Shown here in pieces: positions 1 to 12,221 of a stretch of 64,000 nucleotides of DNA. Every line of letters starts with the position of its first letter. Within the stretch, counting starts at the first letter, position 1. This DNA comes from Epichloe hybrida (taxonomy: Eukaryota > Ascomycota > Sordariomycetes > Hypocreales > Clavicipitaceae): assembly GCA_019022495.1 (NCBI GenBank), contig JAFEKR010000024.1, forward strand, positions 620,001-684,000. The letters run 5' to 3'. The notes under the pieces are model-generated. The model was not told the DNA's origin, made no database searches, and saw only the letters and a program-made list of their open reading frames with translations. Both the position numbers and the translations under genes were made by a program.

Positions 1-267
1 TGCTATAAATAGAGTAGTATAACGCTAAAGAGCATAATTAAGAGGAACCCTAATAAAAGTAAGCTTAATTACCTTAAGATTATATTATTAACCCTTAAGA
101 AAATTTACAGAGGCCTATACCCTACTAAAACAGTAAATACTAAACTCTATAAGTAGGCCTTAAACGCTATAGCTAGTGTGCCTAAATGTTAGATAGTAGA
201 ATACATACACTCCGTAAGCTTTAAGAGTCTTACTAGAGACCTCTGTAAGGTAATTACTATTACGGTC
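1..267 (+). pseudogene. Copia-A gag fragment
   Basis: This stretch matches the gag-coding part of Copia-A copy A2 at about 54041-54305 on the same strand, with differences of the C-to-T/G-to-A kind. It carries no LTR and stops abruptly at about 267, where the sequence becomes Copia-C. The left side runs off the window. It is a broken piece of the nucleocapsid-type gag protein, not a working gene. The junction is not at an element end, so a deletion or recombination between repeats made it rather than a clean insertion. Confidence 0.75.
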
Positions 268-2290
268 TAATACTCTTTATATACTAAGCGATTTTATTAT
301 TAATAGGGGGTTAGGACTTGTGTTCTCCCTTATACTAAGTAAGAAATAAATAATATAAGTTATTAGTTAGATCCGTAAGGTAGTGGTTCTTAAAGCATTA
401 AAACGCCTTCTTATAGTCCTCTTTAGGGTGCTTAGATAACTAGTATCCTTCCTTACTATATATATAGCACTTCTTTATATAGGGAGTACCTCCTCTTCCT
501 TATAGTTTTAAGGTATATTAGGTCTCTTTTCTAGTCCTATTATATCTTTAGTTAGTCTAGAATTGCTCTAGGGTTATAGCTTTAGTTAGGAACTATTAAT
601 AGTTTTTCTTCTCTTTCTTAATAAGATAAAGGGTTATTCTAATCTATTTACAAAACTCTTGTAGTCTATCTGGCGGATCTATAATCGCTCCTTTGCACTC
701 TAGAATACTATAACAAGCTTTAATAAGTTAATTCTAGAGTGCCCTTTTAGTTTAGCCTACTTTAGGCACTACTTATTATAAGATAGCTAGTCTTTCTATA
801 AGTTTATTAAAGTATTTAATTATTAACTTGCTTAGGTTATTATTTACTATTTCTTATAAGGAAGTGTTATTTTACTCTAGTAGATATCTTTGCTATATAT
901 CCTTAGTCTTAAATCATTCTCTTATACAGCTAATAAGCGTAGGGAGATCTTATGGTTATCTAGGTTTAGAGAGGTAGTCTATATAGTATTGCAGTGCTTT
1001 GCCTTTAAGCATAACCTTAAACACATAACTAGCTTGTTTAGGCTAGATATTAAGTAACTCGCACTTTCTACAGAATATTTAAAGCTTTAATTTAAGGATA
1101 TTGTAGTTATTAGCACTATAAAGTTATTCTTTAGGGTATACCTTAGATAAGTTAATAATTTACTTTAGTAAGGGTCTCTAAGTCTATAGGGGTCCTCTAG
1201 GTATCTCCCTTTATATTTATAGAAGGGGTAGTAGGGTCTTTAGGAAGTAAGAGGGTAGCTTTATAGGTAGCACCCTTAGGGCTTATTATTCCCTCTAATT
1301 CTCCTCTTCCTTATATTAGGAAGGAGGAATTATAGCTCTTTAAGCTATGCTAATAGGGGCACTACTAGCCCTAGATAGCATAGGTTACCTCTATTAGTAA
1401 TCCTCCTATTCGGGGGTATTATTAGTAGTGTTACTAGGGTAATACTGCTAACTTACCTCTAGTAAAGGTATAGGTAAGGGAGTTACCTGTAGATGCTTAT
1501 AAATAGTATCCTTAGGCGGTCTTAACTCTAGGTTAATTAACCTTCCTAAGGGAGATTAGCTAGGCCTTCCTAGAGGGGATTAACTTAGTCTTCCTAGGGG
1601 AGTCTAGCTTATTAATCCTTTTAATAGTAATTATACTAATAAACAGGGTAACAGGGTAGGTTACCTAGTTCTAACATCACCGTTATCTAGTAGATCACGG
1701 AAGAACTCTTTATTCTATAGGTTTTTTTAGAAGCCTATATACTTTTTCCTAGCCTCTTTAATTTCTTTAAGAGTCTAAAATCTAAATTCTTCTTAGTTTA
1801 CTGCTTCTTTAAGGTTATTTACTATCTTAGTGCCTCTTCTAACAGTTATATACACTCTATTATAAAGAAAATAGTCTTAAAGTCTGTTCTATAAAAGGTC
1901 TCTCCCTTCTGTAAACTTATCCCTTAACTATTCGTAAAAGTTATTACTAAATTCAGAGAATAGTATTCTTCTAAATAACCCTCGCTCCTTATATTATTCA
2001 GTTTTCATAAGGATATAAAGACTGATTTCCTTAGGTGTTATTATCTCTTTATGTTTAGAATTTCCTATTTATTAGAGCAGTTCTTCTATAATATGTCATT
2101 AAAGCCTTACAAAGATATAAAGGTATAGGTTAGTGTAGATAGGGGTTTTTCCTTTATTAGGGTATTTATTATCATCTCCTATTTTAACGCCTTCCATAGC
2201 ATCATTATAGCTATTAGTCTCGCTAGGAACTCTAAATTAACTAGAGGTCCTAGATAGTCTAGCTATATCTGACATTCTAATTAATTAAGG
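268..2290 (-). pseudogene. Copia-C gag relic (C1)
   Basis: The reverse strand aligns with the gag region of C2; for example + strand 520-560 is the complement of C2 around 37990-38035. The frame is full of TAG and TAA codons in place of Trp and Gln. Gag would have formed the virus-like particle that packages the element RNA. I saw no intact zinc knuckle. A nearly identical stretch is present at 63500-64000 in C3, which lets the missing part be inferred. Confidence 0.65.
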
Positions 2291-2667
2291 GAGGCAGATC
2301 TTGTAATATAAGGAAAAAAAATACAACTATGATTATGTAACGTGTTTTAGATGTAAAGGATCGCGAGGTAAGGCAGTCAACTTCAAATACGTAATAGAAC
2401 ACACAACAAAGAAAGACAAGGGGATAGCTTAGCTACTAGCGTTAAACCTTTCTTTATTGTTTTAGAGTCTGTATAGATATAAATATTAATACCGAAGTAA
2501 GAAGAGAGCTATATTATACCTTTCCATTAGCATAACTTATTATCAAACGTAGCCCTCCTATTTTATAGGGCAAGTTATCGTTAGATAAGCTGCCTCTTCT
2601 AATTAACCTTACTAATCTGTAGTGTTCAAAGACTACGTAGTTATCTATGAAGGTAACCACTAATTAG

Positions 2668-2972
2668 TGTCAGATTCATAGGGTATTGAATTTAATGTAA
2701 TACAGTTATAAGCCTGAAGAATAGTATTGTCATTGATTATCTATTCTAGGCTGCGTTGTCTGTTGTTATAATTAATTAAGTTATAGGAAAAGAGGTAAAA
2801 AGCTAGAAGTTACAATACATAAAGGGAAAAGGGGTTGCGCGTTTATGTCCCCACATTTCCTAGCCAATTAACGTGCCGGGTTGTGGGTCATGTGTGGGGT
2901 CCGCGCGCGGCCCGAGCTTTTGCCGGGTAATTGCGGCTGCGACGCGCGATTGATATCACCTTTGTTCCAACA
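2668..2972 (-). repeat. Copia-C 5' LTR (305 bp)
   Basis: On the minus strand the LTR begins TGTTGGAACAAAGG and ends ATGAATCTGACA, with canonical TG...CA ends. It is the least mutated Copia-C LTR here and still holds a CpG-rich tract at about 2865-2950. Related LTRs lie at 35777-36064 and 61958-62264. The next bases inward are CTAATTAGTGGTTA, which make a 12-bp palindrome CACTAATTAGTG (2658-2669) across the LTR end, the place where the primer-binding site should be. Confidence 0.85.
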
Positions 2973-3938
2973 TTTTTAAATACTAGGTTATTAGTTACTT
3001 TACTTTTTATACTTATATTCTTATAGTATATTACTACTAACTTACTAATAGTAAATTATATTTAAGTAATATAATACTTTTACTTTATTAATTTTTTTAA
3101 TAACCAAGAAAACTACTTAAATATTTTCTTAAAAATCTCTTAAGAAGTAAATAGCTTTAAATTTTTTAATATAAATATAATATCTCTAACCCTTAGTATA
3201 TAGCTTACTAACTTATAGCTAGTAATACTAGTAATATAAAAATTCCTTATATATACTATATATAGTAAGTAATAATATAAGCTATTACCCTTAAAGATAG
3301 TAATAGTATTATTTTATAGTATATTATAAAAGATAAATTTACTTTAACTAAGTATATTAGCTCCTTAAGTATAACTTTATTACTATTTTACTATATATTA
3401 CTACTAACTTATATAAGTAACTTAATAAAATATACTTATTATATATAAAATAATAAAAACTATTTAAGAATATTTTTTTCTTTTTCTTATTACTTATATA
3501 TATACTAATATATTACTAGTACTTTACTTACTTTATAGAATTATATTAAGTACTTTTTAAGTATATTAATAATTATATTATCTTTAATAACAATCCTTAC
3601 TTTCTTAATAATATATATATATATTAGTTTTTATAACTCAGATTATTACTAATATACTACTAGTACTGAATATATATAAAATATAAACTTTATAATAAAC
3701 TTTTATTTATAAAAAATACTAATAAGTATAGCGAGGCTAAATAAGTAAGGCTAATTATAAAGGTTATATTAAATAAGTAAGGCTAATTATAAAGGTTATA
3801 TAAAAGGCTAATTCTAATAAAAGAATTACTAAATAATACTATTAATCTAGAAGTCTAGATTAATATTTTTAATAACTTATACTTTATTATATAAAACCTT
3901 TCCTTAGTAAGTTTTCTAATATTTTTACTTATAGCCTA
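2973..3938. other. AT-rich DNA, unidentified
   Basis: About 970 bases of very AT-rich sequence between the C1 LTR and the A1 LTR. I found no gene, no LTR end and no convincing match to other parts of the window. It may be an old, saturated transposon relic, or the missing 5' part of F2, but I could not align it with F1. It contains one short tandem duplication (3739-3801). Confidence 0.5.
3739..3801 (+). repeat. 32-bp tandem duplication
   Basis: Two direct copies starting AAATAAGTAAGGCTAATTAT at 3739 and 3771, the same over about 31 bp. A third partial copy (AAAAGGCTAATTC) follows. This is local slippage or unequal exchange; no function is implied. Confidence 0.8.
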
Positions 3939-4199
3939 TGTTAGTTACACTAAGGTCCTGCGCAGGTAATAGGGGAATCCCGTATAATTAAAGTTAATGA
4001 TAGTTAGATAGTTAGCTAGGAAAGAGGGAGAAGAGAGAGAAAGTCTAGATACTAGAAAAGTAAGCGAAATCCATAGGTAAGGCAAAAGAGAGGGTAGCAA
4101 ATCAATACAGCTAATTATATCATGTATATCGCGCTAGACCTATAATTCAGTCTAGTCTTTAGCTATAATTAAACTAATAAAGATCTAAAGGATTTAATA
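3939..4199 (-). repeat. Copia-A 3' LTR of A1 (261 bp)
   Basis: On the + strand it starts TGTTAGTTACACTAAGG and ends GGATTTAATA, the mutated complement of the TGTTGAATCC...GTGTAACCAACA LTR seen in A2. The length equals the partner at 17216-17476. Confidence 0.88.
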
Positions 4200-4399
4200 C
4201 TAGTAGTCTCTCTCTTTTTCCTTTATAGCTAAAGAGCTTAAAAATATAATAAAAAGTAAATTAAAGAAAAGTATATATAAGTAAATCCCTTTATAGGAAT
4301 CCACTACTCTAATTAGCTATTATAGCATTAGTTAATTAAATTAATCTATTAGTCCTTACCTAAGCTCCTATCCCCTAATATTATAAGTCTCTTTACCTA

Positions 4400-7300
4400 T
4401 CCTTTAATATAAATTATTAATTTATTTAAATTAATTAAAGAGAAAAGTAATAAATTTAGTAATACTTTTATTATTATATCCTACTGGATTATTATTACTA
4501 TTAATTCACCTAACTTTATAAATCTTATACCTCTTATATAATTAATAAAGAGCTATAATATTAATTATTAGTTTTTTCTTCTTTATAGTTCCTAGCTTTA
4601 TAAGGTATTTATATAATAAAAAAGAGTTAGTATAAAGAATTATAGGAATTTAAGGTATCTTTAATTAATCTATAATCTAATATAGAGTTATAGAAATTAC
4701 GTAAGCAATATCTACGCCTTAAACTATACTATATAATTCGGAGGTAAGCATACTATAAGTAACTCTCTTACTCTTTATTAAGCTATATATAATAATATTA
4801 CCTTTTATAATAAAGGTATTATTATCTTGTATTATCTTATTACTAATTATAATTATGTATCTAATCTATAAGCTTAAATCCTTATTATTAGTAAGTAATC
4901 TATTTACAAATATAAAGAGCTTTACCTCCTTAAGAACTAAAGGGATATATTATAGTTTATATTACTAATTCTTAATCTACTACTTAAGGTGTTTATTAAG
5001 GTATATAATATCTTTAGTAAAGGGCTCTTAGTATTAAGCTATAATTAATGGGTTATAGGAAGCTTCTAGTTAACATATAGTTATAATATAGCTCCCTTAG
5101 GCTTATTATTTTATGTAATCTTATTTTACTATTAGGGATTAAGGATTAACTTCCTTAATCTTCTAACTTTAGCCCTTCTAGGTTAAGATTAATAAATTAT
5201 TAGTATTTTAGGTTAAGATATAACTATTAAAGATAAGGGGATTCTTAGTAGTTAATTATTACTTTTCTTTAGCTATAAATTTAGCCTTCTAAATCTCTTT
5301 CTCTTCTTTTTAGAAGAAGTTATTATTGCTTAGGCCTAATATATTATTAGTTTACATTCTAATAATACTAAAGAGATTCTTATTATTTAGGGCTATAATT
5401 AATAAGCAGGGATTATAGGTTAAGGTTATTATATTAAGGTTATCCCTATAGTAATAGAAGTACGTTGCTTACTAGTGGGTTCTAGCCTTTATAATCCTAT
5501 AAAGAGGTCTAATTAATTTAATTATAGTCCCTTCTAGAAAGAGATATGTAATTTACTTTAGTAATCTTATAATAATTAGCCTTATTAGTATTATATATAA
5601 TTAAGTGTAGGCTTACGTAATATTATGAATCTAAAGGTAAATACCTCTTCTTTTTAATAATAAAGCAATAGCTATAATAAGGCATTAGCTTACTTATTAT
5701 ATTATTAGCAATTATGCTAGGATAAATTCCTTTCCTTTGTTATTATAGCCTTATATAATAAGGCAGGATTTCTTATATAGTAAGTCTATTCCTTTACCTT
5801 TAATCTCTCTAAATATATAAGAATTAAAGATCCTATAACCTCTATACTTTACTAGGTTATACTTAATAAATTTAAATATATTATAAGCTTATAAAGTATT
5901 AATTTTAGCTTAATTAGATTACTTAAAGGGTTTTCCTAGGGTTATAATCTTCCTTTCTTAGTGGAGTTAAAGAGTAAGGTTTTAATTAGCCTTTTTCTTT
6001 ACTATAAAGAATACTATACTTAGTATTCCTATAGTTATAGCCTCTTAAATAAAGGCCTTTTCTTAATCTTTATTAATAATTATATAGAGTTAGACTAGGC
6101 TAGTATTCTTCTTAAGATTATAAGCTCTTTTTCTTCTTACTTTTATTCCTTTAAGGTAAGATAATAAGTTTTTAACTTAATATCTTCCCTTTAGGGTTAC
6201 TTAGGCTTTATAAGCCTTTTCTTTAGACTTTTCTATACTTATAAATTAAACTATAAGAGCCTTTCTTAGTCTCTCTTATCTTCCCTTTACTAGTGCCTAT
6301 AGCTTTTTACCTTTTTTTATTAGAGAATTTCCTTTAGTAGTAGTAGTTAGTTATATAATTACTTCTTTCTTTATATTACTAGGCTTTATCTCCTACTACT
6401 CTAGTCCCTCTATAATATATAGGTCTTTATAATAAGGCTTTACTACTATAAAGTAAAACTTTACTAGGCTATAGGGTATATTAACTATATAAGTCTCTCT
6501 ATTAGTAGTAAGTAGCTTATAAGGGCTATACTAGCTACCTTTCTCTTTTTATATATATATATTAGCCTATAAGGGTAGCTAATATATAGGTACTATATTA
6601 GGGCTATTCTAGGCTTTAAGGGTATTGTAAACCTGCTATAAAGCTAGATAATAATAGACTTTATTAGTGGCTTTATAAATTACTTTAGTATGTTAAATAA
6701 TAGAGATACTTAGTAGTAACTTATCTATTATCTATAGGTAGCCTCTAAAGACTAGTAGGGTTAGGATAATACTATTTAGGCTTATAAAGTTATTAATAGC
6801 TTTAATAGCTATTTAAAGACATTATTCTAGCGTGAGTTCCGTTCTAATTAAGTTTGTAATAATATTATAGGCTTAGTATAGAGGTCTGTAATATCTCTTA
6901 ACCTTTCTAATACTATTATAGGCTTTAATTAGCATCTTATTAGTCTTAATTAATATTAGTTAAGTATAATACATAAATTTAGCACAAGCAAAGTTATTAC
7001 TAGTATTATAAATAATCTATTCTAGAGGTCTAAGATAAGTATTAATCTAATATTCGCGGATAGTATCCTAGATATCTTAAGCTTTTTACTTCTTTAGATT
7101 AAGGAATTAGGCTACTTAGAATAAGGTTACTAAATTAATAATATAAAGCACTAGCTAGCTATTAATTTATATAATATTAATAATAATCTTATAGTTAAAT
7201 TCGTGGTTATCCTTAATTATGAATTTAAATTAACTAGAGGCCTTGCTATATATCTAGTAATAGTAGTAGATTTTAGTTAATTTCTTAATTACCTAGCGTT

Positions 7301-9253
7301 TAACTTTATAACTAGCTTAGTAAAGGATCTTTATAAGTTATTAAATAGAAAGGTAACTAAGCTAATAATATAATTAATAGATATCCCCTTCTAAAAGGTA
7401 AAAAGTAACTATTTCTCTTGCCTCTAGTAACTACTAAGGATAACCCTATTATTACATAATAGGTATAGTCTTATTACCTTAGATAAGTATATTAGTAAGG
7501 TTATTAATCTTAACTTATATCTTATCTATATTAGTAATTAAGAAGAGAAAAGCGGTAGCTATATTAAGGATATAGAATTTAAGCTCTCTAAGTTCTATAA
7601 GTATACAAAGGATTTCTCTTATAACTACTAATCTAGCGCTAAATATAATAATTTAAGGCTTATAAGGGATTATCTTTAATAAAGGCATTAATCTTAATAA
7701 AGCCTTTACTTATACCTCTCCTATACTTAATTTCCCTATAGCACTAGTATTAGGTATAATCCCTTTAAAGACCTCTTTAGAATAGCATTCTTTAAAGATA
7801 TAGTAAATTAAGCCTTTATTATACTCTTATAGCTTATAAAACTCTTACCTAAGGAATATATATTAAAAAGCTTAATTATTTAGGGTTATAAGGATATTAA
7901 TATTAGTAGTGTTATAGTTAGTTTATAGTCTAGAGTAAAAGAATTATATAATACTTAGATATACTATTAATAGTAGCTTCTCTATATTATTATTATTATC
8001 CTTAGCCTTTATATATTTAATAAGATATAATTCCTAATCCTAACCTAAGCTATTATTAGGCTTATTATTATCCTACCCTTTATAGGAGGTAAGAAATACC
8101 TAGAATCTCTTCTCTAAAGGGGGTATATAATATATTTTACTAGCTTACTAATGGTTTTTCTCCTTTTAACACTCTTTAGTAAAGTAATTAAAGAACTAGT
8201 AGCTACTGTTACTATATATAAAGTAGTACTTAGTGCTTAGCCTAGGGCTTTATTTATAATAGCTTCCTTTACTATAGGATTATTATCTATACTAATAATT
8301 AGTAAACATAGCCTTTAGAGAGTCTCCTTATTAGTACTAAAGGTATTAGGAGAACTTCTTATTTAATTCTATAATAGTAATAGCCTTATAGAGGTCTCTA
8401 GCAAGACTTTTAAAGCCTAGGGAGTATATATATTTTACTATCTAATATTTAGGCACACTAGCTATAGTATTTAATGCTTACTTATAAAGCTTAGTATTTA
8501 CTATTTTAGTAAGGTATAGCTCTTTATAAATCTTCTTAAGGGTTAATAATATAATCTTAAGGTAATTAAGCTTACTTTTATTAGGATTTTTCTTAATTAT
8601 ACTCTTTAATATTATACTACTCTATTTATAGTAATAGAATTACTAGTTACTTTCTATTTTAAAGTATTAATAAATATAAGTAATTATCTCTTTATAGGAA
8701 TAGTTATTCCTAAAGAGGTAATTAAGGAAGTATTATTTAGTATTACCTACTAATATAATAAGGAAAGCCTTCTAATAATATATTTAAGGAAGGTTAATTC
8801 TATTATACTTATTTTTAAAGAGTATAATCTTTAGTATTAAGAAGTTATATAGCTTCTTACTATAGTAGTTACTATTCTTATATATCTTTATAAGCTCTAA
8901 GATCTTCTTTATAATCTAATTTTCAGAGGGGAATTACTATAAAGGCATAATTTATTATAAATAATAGTTTACTAGTTATTATTAATAATAATTATTAGGA
9001 TAAAGCTGTTAATTTAATAGAGATTATTATAGGGGTTTTTATAAAGGTTTAGGTAATCTTTAGGGTTAGGGAAGGTGGATTTCTAGGGTAAGTTATTAGG
9101 GTTATTAATATTAAGGCTCTAGGGGTTTAGAAGATTATAGTCTTTCTTATAATCTTTCTTATAACTAAAGAGATATTAAAGTTTAATAAAGTATTTCTTT
9201 AAGGGATACTAGGATTAAATATCCTAGGCCTTTTTTAATAAGAACACTATAAT
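4400..9253 (-). pseudogene. Copia-A gag-pol relic, main part (A1)
   Basis: Reading the minus strand from right to left, and by alignment with A2: gag from about 8970, protease about 7460-7840, integrase about 6670-7380, RT about 5300-6000, RNase H about 4410-4950. The RT catalytic region lies at about 5336-5357 (complement encodes MQTNN-like, from the QTDD motif of fungal copia RTs). RNase H ends shortly before the 3' LTR. Stops from Trp/Gln codons occur throughout. The frame is cut at 9253 by B1 and resumes at 16051. Confidence 0.75.
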
Positions 9254-9484
9254 TGTTGGTTACACTAAGGGATTGGTATGCACTAGTGCAACGTAAGGTC
9301 AGGTTCAATAATATAATAAGGTCTAAGGATTAAAGCTATTTACAGCGTTGTGTGGCCACAAGAAAAGGGGGACGTGAGTCACGTGTGTGCCTCGCGTACA
9401 GGTGCGGCCAATTATAGCGCGGCGTTGCCACACGTGCTTCACTTTCCTAGTGGTTAACCTAATTTTAACCTAGTTATTATAACA
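9254..9484 (-). repeat. Copia-B 3' LTR of B1 (231 bp)
   Basis: On the + strand it begins TGTTGGTTACACTAAGG and ends TATTATAACA. Compared with 15820-16050 every difference seen near the ends is a transition at CpA/TpG or CpG. The central part keeps a CpG-rich tract (about 9360-9440). Confidence 0.92.
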
Positions 9485-9844
9485 CTAGTAACTTCTCTTT
9501 TTAGGAAGAAAGTAAGGTAGGATAAATCTAGTGCTAAAAGAGGGAATTTAGTAAGTATATAAATAAAATGAGCCTATATAAGGATAAGTGGGTCTGATGT
9601 TAAATTTAGACTCCCTATTAGTTAATAATGTAATACAAAGAAAAAAATTACTTAATCTACGAATTAGGAAGCGGGCTTGATTAGGAGCTCTAAAAGCTCG
9701 AAAAACGCAATAAAAATCAGAATTATTTAAAATAAACACAAGTGAATACAGGGAATTAAAATAAGGGCTTCTTATTAGCTTAGCTATAGTTAGACCAGAC
9801 TCTTGTTAATCTTATCTAGTCTCTAGTCTCTTTACCTAGCCTTT
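9485..9844 (-). other. Copia-B 3' untranslated region (B1)
   Basis: Lies between the RNase H region and the 3' LTR and matches 25110-25470 of B2 on the other strand. The open frame at 9548-9739 falls in this untranslated stretch and has no counterpart frame in B2, so I do not call it a gene. It is somewhat less mutated than the coding part. Confidence 0.65.
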
Positions 9845-11694
9845 AACTTGAATTATAGCTTTATTTAAGTTAATAAAAGTCTTAAGGCTCTTGTTTAGAG
9901 ATGCCTTTATTATCGCGTTAGTAAGGTTGTTATTACTATTAATCTATTATACTTTATAGATCTCTTATCGCTTATATAATTGCTAAAGTGCTATAATGTT
10001 AATTATAAGGCGTTTCTCCTTCGTGGAACCTAGCTTTACAAGACACTTATATAATAAAAAAGAGTCTATATAGATGATTATAGGGATGTGGTTAATCTTT
10101 AATTAGTCTGTGATTATGTTAAGGGTTATGGCAATTGTATAGGCTATATTAGTACCTTATACTATTAAGTATAGTTTAGAAGCGAGGGTGCTATAGGTTA
10201 TACGCTTACTCTTTATTAAGCTATATATAATAATATTACCTTTTAAGGTAAATATGTTATCTTTTACCTCTTTATTACTGATTATAATTATGTATCCTAT
10301 CTAGGAACTTAGATCTTTATTATTAGTAAGGGATCTATCTATAAATATGAATAACTTTATATTCTTAAGGTCTAGAGGGATGTAATGTAGGCCTTGGTCT
10401 TAATGTTAGATCTGCTAGTTAAGTCGCTTGTTTAATCGAGTTATATTATTAGGAGTTAGGTCTTAATGTTATGCTATAATTAAGAGGTTGTAAAGGGCTT
10501 TAGGTTGATAGACGGTTGTAATATAACTTCCTTATGCTTATTATTTAATGTAATCTTGTTTTATAGCTAGCGATTGTAGGTTAATCTGCCTAATCTTCTT
10601 ACTCTAGCCTTTTTAATAAAGCTCTATTAAGTTATTATTGTTCTAGGTAAGGATATAACTATTAAAGATAAGGGAATTCTTAGCTAATAGCTTCTGCTTT
10701 AGCTTTGCTAAGAAATTCGCCTTTTGTAGTTCCTTCTCTTTAAGGTTATAGAAATCCTAGTTACTAAGGCCTAGCGTATTATCAGTCTGCATACTAACTA
10801 CTCTAAAGAGGTTATTATTATTCTCTTCTATAATTAGTAAGCATAGGTTGTAGGACAAAGTTATTATCTTAAGCATCTCTTTGTAGTAATAGAAGTAAGT
10901 TATAAACTAGTGGGTTCTAGCTTTTGTAATTCTGTATAAAGGCTTAATAACTTCTATGACAGTTCCTTTAGGGAAGAGATGTGCTATCTACTTAGGTAAT
11001 ATAGTAATGATTAATCTTATAAGCTACGTTTTTAATTGCATGTAAGCTTATGTAATATCTCGAATCCATAGGATAATTCCTCTAGATCTAAGCGATAGTG
11101 CGATCGCGACAATTAATCATTAGCTTAATCTTTAGATTGTTAGGGATTAGGTTAGGATAAATTCCTTCCCTTTGTTATTTATCCCTTGAATCATAAGTTA
11201 TAACTTTTTGTATAGCGTAGCTATTCCTTTGCCTTTAATTTCTCTTACTATACAAGATTTAAAGAGTCTCTTATTACTATGTTTAGTAGGATTAAATAGC
11301 GTGAATCTAAACACATTACGGGCTTGTAAAGCATTAATCTTAATCTAATCTAATAGCTTAAAGGGCTTGCCTAGGGTTGTGATCTTTCCTTCTTGTTATA
11401 ACTAAAGGGCTAGATCCTAATTAGCTTCTTTCTTTACTATAATAAATACTACACTTAACTCACTATTAGCTATAAGTTCCTCTATTAATGCTTCTTCTTA
11501 GTCTTTATTTACTAAGTATGTAGTTATTATATATTTAGTTCCTATAAGGTTAAATTAAACTATAAGCTTCTTTCGTAGTCTTCTATGCTTTCTCTTAGGC
11601 TATAGTAGTTCCTTATTTATTTCTAAAGCTTTAGGGATAATCTCTTTAATTATTAGGGTCTTGTTTATATTTGTAGCTTAGTCTTTACCTCTAG
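9845..11694 (-). pseudogene. Copia-B RT and RNase H relic (B1)
   Basis: Aligned with B2: RNase H about 9845-10395, RT about 10595-11420. The RT catalytic site sits at about 10775-10800; the complement encodes MQTDN, where B2 has MQTNN, so one Asp codon survives here. The RNase H region keeps the pattern around KSKRVT and the Ser/Phe-Leu-Leu motif. Many TAG/TAA codons. The frame is broken by insert H at 11700 and continues at 12222. Confidence 0.78.
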
Positions 11695-11736
11695 GTATTG
11701 TGTGGCTAGGAATATGACCCCTAGAGACCTCTCTCA

Positions 11737-11820
11737 CAAGACCTCTAGCCCCTTGGACCTCGGATCTATCGGATCCCTCAAGACCTCTAGCCCCTTCGAC
11801 CTCGGATCTATCGGATTGTC
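11737..11820 (+). repeat. 42-bp tandem repeat in insert H
   Basis: Two direct copies of a 42-bp unit beginning CAAGACCTCTAGCCCCTT at 11737 and 11779, with a few mismatches. LTRs often have such U3 duplications. The unit contains GGATCTATCGGAT and might hold a protein-binding site, but that is inference. Confidence 0.85.
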
Positions 11821-12110
11821 GGATCAATTCAACCACATTGGATCCGGCCTAGCCCCTGACCCCCTAGCTAGATAAAAACCCTAGATTCCCTCCCTTTTAA
11901 TAGAAAATCAACTCTCCCTTCGTTGCCTTTGGCTTGGATTGTTCAAATCGAGATTTTACCTGTGTTTTCCTGAGATAAATATGAGCTTATTTGAGATTAT
12001 TTGAGATTATCTAGCTACCTAGCTAGGCAGCTTTTCCTAGCTTCGATCCTCGCGATGGATCGCAAATATCGCAGACCTAGATCCCGATATCTAGGTTCAA
12101 TTGCTGATAT

Positions 12111-12170
12111 CGTCGAATTCGTCAATACCGTCAATATCGTCATTTTCGTCATTATCATCATTATCGTCAG
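12111..12170 (+). repeat. 9-bp CGTCAWTNN repeat in insert H
   Basis: Six or more copies of a 9-bp unit starting CGTC (at 12111, 12120, 12129, 12138, 12147, 12156 as CATC, 12165). Several internal CpG sites remain unmutated. This is a minisatellite inside the insert, and the reason a frame stays open there on both strands. Confidence 0.8.
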
Positions 12171-12221
12171 ATCCCTCTTTTCCGTTGTTTTGGGGTGGTT
12201 GTTTTGCCCCGACAAAGTATT

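Larger units (their letters stand above)
268..2972 (-). mobile_element. Copia-C copy C1, 5' portion only
   Basis: Read on the minus strand this is a 5' LTR (2668-2972), a leader (about 2290-2667) and a gag region (268-2290) that aligns with C2 at 35777 to about 38290. Protease, integrase, RT and the 3' LTR are missing; the copy is cut at 268 against a Copia-A scrap. The LTR and leader are clearly richer in G+C than the gag part, so mutation is uneven along the copy. Bases after the LTR are TTTTT; the partner duplication is lost with the other end. Confidence 0.8.
11700..12216. mobile_element. Insert H: little-mutated 517-bp insertion
   Basis: Inserted in the pol of B1, flanked by GTATT at 11695-11699 and 12217-12221; B2 has the empty site near 23250. 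Base composition is near balanced, with many CpG and CpA sites, in contrast to everything around it, so it arrived after the host element was mutated or escaped mutation. It nearly has LTR-like TG...CA ends (TGTGGC at 11701, GACA to 12214), but one extra G and two extra A lie between these and the duplications, so a canonical solo LTR is not proven. It has a TATA-like GATAAAAACC at 11871. A 79-codon frame at 12001-12240 is chance and runs out of the insert. Confidence 0.8.
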
